A stretch of 64,000 nucleotides of DNA, taken from Clostridiales bacterium UBA6114. GTDB lineage: Bacteria; Bacillota; Clostridia; Oscillospirales; Butyricicoccaceae. The notes under the pieces were generated by a model. That model made no database searches. It was not told where the DNA came from and saw nothing but the letters and a program-made list of their open reading frames with translations. Shown in pieces: positions 61,071-64,000 of the stretch. Made by a program: the position numbers and the translations under genes. The stretch spans positions 13,683 through 77,682 of the forward strand of contig DIWE01000042.1 of NCBI GenBank assembly GCA_002423435.1. The letters run 5' to 3'. Positions within the stretch are counted from its first letter, which is position 1, and every line of letters starts with the position of its first letter.

Positions 61071-61126
61071 TTGACAAAATTTGATTTGACGCATATACTG
61101 ATAACATATCAATTTTTTTTGATATG
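61071..61126 (+). promoter_or_regulatory. arsR promoter and ArsR operator 1
   Basis: TTGACA (61071-61076), 17 bp and TATACT (61094-61099) form a consensus promoter. At the expected start lies the inverted repeat CATATCAA-N6-TTGATATG (61105-61112, 61119-61126), matched by a second copy before the downstream permease gene. Confidence 0.85.
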
Positions 61127-61136
61127 AGGTGGTCAT

Positions 61137-61451
61137 TTGGCATCGGTTTATGAAGAACACGCAAAAGTGTTCAAGGCGTTTTGCGACGAAAAGCGACTGC
61201 GGATACTCGAGCTTTTGCGCGGCGGTGAAAAGTGTGCCTGCGTTTTGACAGAGCGGCTTCATATGGGACAGTCGGCGCTTTCCTATCACATGAAAATACT
61301 TGTTGATTCAGGCGTTGTGGAAAGCCGGCAGGAAGGCAAATGGACGCATTACAAAATCAGCGAAAAAGGCAGTGCCTATGCGGAAAATCTGCTAAAGGAA
61401 CTGACAAGGCCGAACACGGTTACGGAAGATAATAATTGCTGCACGAATTAA
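61137..61451 (+). CDS. arsR: ArsR/SmtB-family metalloid-responsive repressor
   Basis: A 104-residue winged-helix repressor. The recognition region ALSYHMKILVDSGVVESRQE follows the metal site EKCACVL (Cys33, Cys35), close to the ELCVCDL signature of arsenic sensors; two more Cys are at the C-terminus (NCC). The start is TTG at 61137 with GAGGTGG upstream. Two operators, before itself and before the permease, indicate release on As(III)/Sb(III) binding. Metal specificity is inferred. Confidence 0.92.
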   Translation: MASVYEEHAKVFKAFCDEKRLRILELLRGGEKCACVLTERLHMGQSALSYHMKILVDSGVVESRQEGKWTHYKISEKGSAYAENLLKELTRPNTVTEDNNCCTN

Positions 61452-61475
61452 AAGCCATCCCGACGATGGCTTTTT
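61450..61475 (+). terminator. Terminator directly after arsR
   Basis: AAAAGCCATC and GATGGCTTTT (61450-61459, 61465-61474) with a 5-nt loop and a T run, overlapping the arsR stop codon. It lets arsR be transcribed separately from the downstream genes. Confidence 0.85.
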
Positions 61476-61485
61476 CAAGGCATAA

Positions 61486-61507
61486 CACATCAAAAAATTT
61501 TGATATG
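61486..61507 (+). promoter_or_regulatory. ArsR operator 2 before the permease gene
   Basis: CACATCAA (61486-61493), six bases and TTGATATG (61500-61507): same spacing and nearly the same arms as operator 1. It implies that the permease and following genes are transcribed from their own ArsR-controlled promoter after the arsR terminator. Confidence 0.75.
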
Positions 61508-61541
61508 ATTGTCCCTTTACAGAAAGCGAGGTTTTCACGCT

Positions 61542-62555
61542 ATGCAAATAATCATCGAAATCTGGGACTTTTTCCAGGGTCAGATTCTCGGCATGAAATG
61601 GCTAAATAACCTGATCGGCAACGGCTTATCCGCCCTGGGGCTTGACGGAAGCGGCCGGCTGGGAGGCAGCGTTCAGTTCTTCCTGTACGATACGATAAAG
61701 ATACTGGTACTGCTCTCTGTACTGATTTTTATTATCAGCTATATTCAAAGCTATTTCCCGCCCGAACGGACGAAAAAAATTCTCGGGCGCTTCCGCGGCC
61801 TGACGGCAAACACCCTGGCCGCGCTTATGGGAACGGTAACGCCGTTTTGCTCCTGCTCGTCCATCCCCCTGTTTATCGGTTTTTCCAGCGCGGGACTTCC
61901 CGTGGGCATCACGTTTTCGTTCCTGATATCCTCGCCGCTCGTGGATCTCGGCTCGCTTGTCCTTCTGACGAGCATCTTCGGCGCGAAGGTAGCCGCTGCT
62001 TATGTGGTTGTCGGGCTTATTCTGGCGGTTACCGGAGGCTCGCTGATTGAGAAATTCGGGATGGAAAAATACGTTGAGGACTTTATAAAGGCTGCCGGAA
62101 GCGTGGACATCGAAGCCCCCGAGCTTTCAAAACGCGACCGTATCGTTTACGCCAAAGAACAGGTGCAGGCCACGGTGAAAAAGGTATTCCTATACGTCCT
62201 GATCGGCGTGGGCATCGGCGCCGTCATCCACAACTGGATTCCGACCGAATGGATCCGGACTGTCCTCGGCGACCGCAATCCCTTTTCGGTCATTCTCGCG
62301 ACAATCGTCGGCATCCCGATGTACGCCGACATCTTCGGGACGATCCCGATTGCCGAAGCCCTTTATTCTAAGGGCGTGGGGCTTGGTACGATCCTGTCCT
62401 TTATGATGGCGGTAACAGCGCTTTCCGCGCCCTCCGTCATCATGCTGCGGCGCGCGGTGGGGCCAAGGCTGCTGATCGTATTTGTCGGCATCGTCGCCGT
62501 AGGCATCGTGATCATCGGATATGTGTTTAATGCGTTTTCATTTCTGTTGGCATAA
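61542..62555 (+). CDS. ArsP-like (DUF318) permease
   Basis: A 337-residue permease with 8 or more helices. The hallmark is PFCSCSSIPLFIGFSSAG (Cys near residues 102 and 104) in the first half and ATIVGIPMYADIFGTIP in the second. The family exports trivalent organoarsenicals or other metal(loid)s. ArsR-type control fits. The start at 61542 is chosen over an in-frame start within operator 2. The stop codon coincides with the left end of a MITE-like element. Confidence 0.9.
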   Translation: MQIIIEIWDFFQGQILGMKWLNNLIGNGLSALGLDGSGRLGGSVQFFLYDTIKILVLLSVLIFIISYIQSYFPPERTKKILGRFRGLTANTLAALMGTVTPFCSCSSIPLFIGFSSAGLPVGITFSFLISSPLVDLGSLVLLTSIFGAKVAAAYVVVGLILAVTGGSLIEKFGMEKYVEDFIKAAGSVDIEAPELSKRDRIVYAKEQVQATVKKVFLYVLIGVGIGAVIHNWIPTEWIRTVLGDRNPFSVILATIVGIPMYADIFGTIPIAEALYSKGVGLGTILSFMMAVTALSAPSVIMLRRAVGPRLLIVFVGIVAVGIVIIGYVFNAFSFLLA

Positions 62556-62865
62556 GCATAAGAGGCAAATCCGAACCCGTTTTTGAGAGGCGGGATTCCG
62601 CCATTGCCGCAGAAATCCCCATTGCCATACGTCAGTATTGCCAATGTGTCTTTCTTTGCACTGACAAAATCCCGCTCCCTCAAAAATCTTCGACCTCTAT
62701 GCTTCGATTTTTGGTAGATTTCGAGGCGGCCGACGACGGCGGGCTGACGCCCGCCTGCCGGGGTCCCCAACAAATCCCGATTTGTTGGGGTGGGTAAGAG
62801 AACAACGAAGAAAGATGCCAAAAGGCGCTGCATAGAGGCGGGTTCGGATTTGCCGCTTATGCTTA
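62553..62865. mobile_element. MITE-like element with 26-bp terminal inverted repeats
   Basis: The 325-bp gap between the permease and DUF2703 genes is filled by a non-coding element. Its ends, 62554-62579 and 62839-62864, are inverted repeats with one mismatch: AAGCATAAGAGG... and ...CCGCTTATGCTT, each followed by the same CAAATCCGAACCCG (or its complement). The ends are flanked by TA, as with Tc1/mariner or IS630-type targets. Inside are hairpins CCCCAACAAAT/ATTTGTTGGGG and GGCGGGC/GCCCGCC, and no transposase. Its left end meets the permease stop codon and its right end the DUF2703 ribosome site. Confidence 0.8.
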
Positions 62866-62880
62866 AAGGAGATAAATATT

Positions 62881-63405
62881 ATGGTTAAAAACTGTTCCTG
62901 TGGCTGCGGCAAGGCGGCCGAAAAGAAGGTTATCGTGGAATATTTATATCTCGATTTGCAGACCTGTAACCGATGTATCGGAACGGACAGCGTTCTTGAT
63001 GAAGTCATGACGGCGCTTACCCCTGCCCTGCGGCTTGCCGGTTACGATGTCGAATATCGTAAAACAGAGATGGAAACGGCGGAGCTCGCCGAAAAGCATC
63101 GATTTTTATCTTCCCCCACAATCCGTATCAACGGGCATGATATCTGCGGGCCCGTCAAAGAGAACAGCTGCGGCTGCTGCAGCGAAATCAGCGGGAGCGA
63201 TGTCGCTTGCCGGGTATTTGAATATCAAGGCGCGAGCTACGAAATTCCGCCCGGGGAAATGTTAGCCGAAGCAACTCTGAAAGCCGTATTCGGCACGCCG
63301 GACGGCGATGATTGCGTCGGGTACGAACTGCCGGACAATCTGAAAGCTTTTTTCAAAGGCAAGAACAGCAGGTCATCGTGCTCATGCGGCGGCAATTGCT
63401 GCTGA
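62881..63405 (+). CDS. DUF2703 Cys-rich thioredoxin-like protein
   Basis: A 174-residue DUF2703 protein. Cys pairs are spread over it: CSCGCG at 5-9, TCNRC (29, 32) at the thioredoxin-like active-site position, CGPVKENSCGCCSE in the middle, and CSCGGNCC at the C-terminus. The SSPTIRINGHDICG segment is like a thioredoxin cis-Pro loop. Often found in arsenic or mercury loci; a metal(loid) chaperone or reductase role is inferred. Its ribosome site AAAGGAG lies just after the MITE right end. Confidence 0.85.
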   Translation: MVKNCSCGCGKAAEKKVIVEYLYLDLQTCNRCIGTDSVLDEVMTALTPALRLAGYDVEYRKTEMETAELAEKHRFLSSPTIRINGHDICGPVKENSCGCCSEISGSDVACRVFEYQGASYEIPPGEMLAEATLKAVFGTPDGDDCVGYELPDNLKAFFKGKNSRSSCSCGGNCC

Positions 63406-63440
63406 TTTATAAAAAACAAACTGATAAGGGAGAATGCAAT

Positions 63441-63788
63441 ATGTCACTGTTTAACTTCGGTAAGAAAAAGGAAGAAAACTCAAGCTGCTGTTGCGGCAGC
63501 TGCGATGCCGAAAGCATGGCCAGGGCTGAGAACGAAAAGACCGGCGGCGCAAGCGTCAAGGTGCTGGGAAGCGGATGCGCAAAATGCAACCAGCTGGAAG
63601 CGGCGGCAAAAGCGGCGCTGGAGCAATTGGGGCTTAATACTTCCATCGACCATGTAACCGACTTTTCGCAGATAGCGGCCTACGGTGTGATGACGACGCC
63701 CGCCCTCGTCGTGGACGGGAAAGTCGTTTCTTACGGCAAAGTTCTTAAGACCGAGGAGGTCGTCAAAATCCTGCAAAAGCTGAGATGA
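63441..63788 (+). CDS. Thioredoxin-family redox-active disulfide protein
   Basis: A 115-residue protein with a Cys-rich N-terminal arm (SSCCCGSCD, Cys16-18 and 21) and a compact thioredoxin fold with active site GCAKC (Cys46, Cys49) and cis-Pro loop VMTTPALVVDGKVV. This small family ('TM0996/MTH895-like glutaredoxin') often sits next to ArsP-like permeases and ACR3. The start at 63441 follows AGGGAG by eight bases. 16 bp before the ACR3 gene. Confidence 0.9.
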   Translation: MSLFNFGKKKEENSSCCCGSCDAESMARAENEKTGGASVKVLGSGCAKCNQLEAAAKAALEQLGLNTSIDHVTDFSQIAAYGVMTTPALVVDGKVVSYGKVLKTEEVVKILQKLR

Positions 63789-63804
63789 TAGCGGGGGTAA
63801 TCAT

Positions 63805-64000
63805 ATGGAAAAGAGCAAAAACTCAGGTATCGGCTTTTTTGAGAAATACCTGACGCTGTGGGTGGTTCTGTGCATGGCCGCGGGAGTGCTGATCGGCAGA
63901 TTTCTGCCCGGAATCCCGGCGTTTCTGGGGCGCTTCGAGTATGCGAATGTGTCGATTCCCATTGCCATACTCATTTGGCTCATGATCTATCCCATGATGC
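63805..64000 (+). CDS. ACR3-type arsenite efflux pump (N-terminal fragment, cut by window edge)
   Basis: Only 65 codons are visible. The sequence EKYLTLWVVLCMAAGVLIGR and IPIAILIWLMIYPMM match the start of the ACR3 arsenite permease family (first two helices). GGGGG lies seven bases before the ATG. Last visible gene of the ars-type cluster. Confidence 0.88.
   Translation, partial: MEKSKNSGIGFFEKYLTLWVVLCMAAGVLIGRFLPGIPAFLGRFEYANVSIPIAILIWLMIYPMM

Noticed and set aside
62363..62833. Open frame on the minus strand across the permease end and MITE
   Set aside because: It crosses a real membrane-protein gene and non-coding repeat, has no ribosome site and no recognisable composition.

Overview
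The window looks like a chromosome segment of an anaerobic, moderately GC-rich member of the Bacillota, most likely class Clostridia (an Oscillospirales-type organism is my guess). Reasons: Shine-Dalgarno sites of GGAGG type before most genes, the gene orders rplU-rpmA-obgE and ylxM-ffh-rpsP-khpA-rimM-trmD, a superoxide reductase, YfmF/YfmH-type M16 peptidase pairs, an M-box riboswitch and several TRAP transporters. No rRNA, tRNA, CRISPR array, phage or insertion-sequence transposase gene was seen.

Layout. 1-7.5 kb: an ABC exporter half (cut by the left edge), a TetR regulator, and a five-gene efflux operon (ATPase, ABC-2 permease, TetR, HlyD-like lipoprotein adaptor, TolC-like protein) behind a consensus promoter with an overlapping operator. 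7.5-12 kb: a fructose-6-phosphate-aldolase-like transaldolase and three surface-polysaccharide genes. 12.2-17.1 kb: a GntR-controlled sugar-acid locus (enolase-superfamily dehydratase plus a DctPQM TRAP transporter) whose dctM carries an in-frame TAG. 17.2-20.4 kb: a TetR-controlled DrrAB-type ABC exporter and a small EamA-type transporter. 20.4-26.5 kb: housekeeping genes obgE, rpmA, rplU, lgt and two M16 peptidases. 26.7-34.3 kb: one giant 2539-residue gene of the cyclic beta-1,2-glucan synthase type (GT84/GH94). 34.5-38.9 kb: the ffh to trmD translation and secretion operon, then superoxide reductase.

39.0-54.2 kb is the most interesting accessory region: twelve co-directed genes on the minus strand (PfkB sugar kinase, three Gfo/Idh/MocA oxidoreductases, three AP-endonuclease-fold sugar isomerases, a DapA-type aldolase, and a TRAP transporter with two tandem paralogous binding proteins) face a divergent LacI repressor and an MDR dehydrogenase. 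The intergenic space between them holds three matching LacI-type operators. I read it as one inducible system that imports a sugar, sugar acid or cyclitol, oxidises and isomerises it, phosphorylates it and cleaves it; the substrate is not readable from the sequence.

54-57.7 kb: VanZ-like, GNAT and MGMT-like genes, a pair of 85-bp structured repeats, and a CorA-type transporter under an M-box Mg2+ riboswitch. 57.7-61 kb: a ChrB-like / MFS / metallophosphoesterase operon with duplicated operator-like boxes. 61-64 kb: an arsenic-type cluster (ArsR, ArsP-like permease, DUF2703 Cys-rich protein, thioredoxin-like protein, start of an ACR3 pump) with two ArsR operator-like repeats and a 313-bp MITE-like element inserted between its genes.
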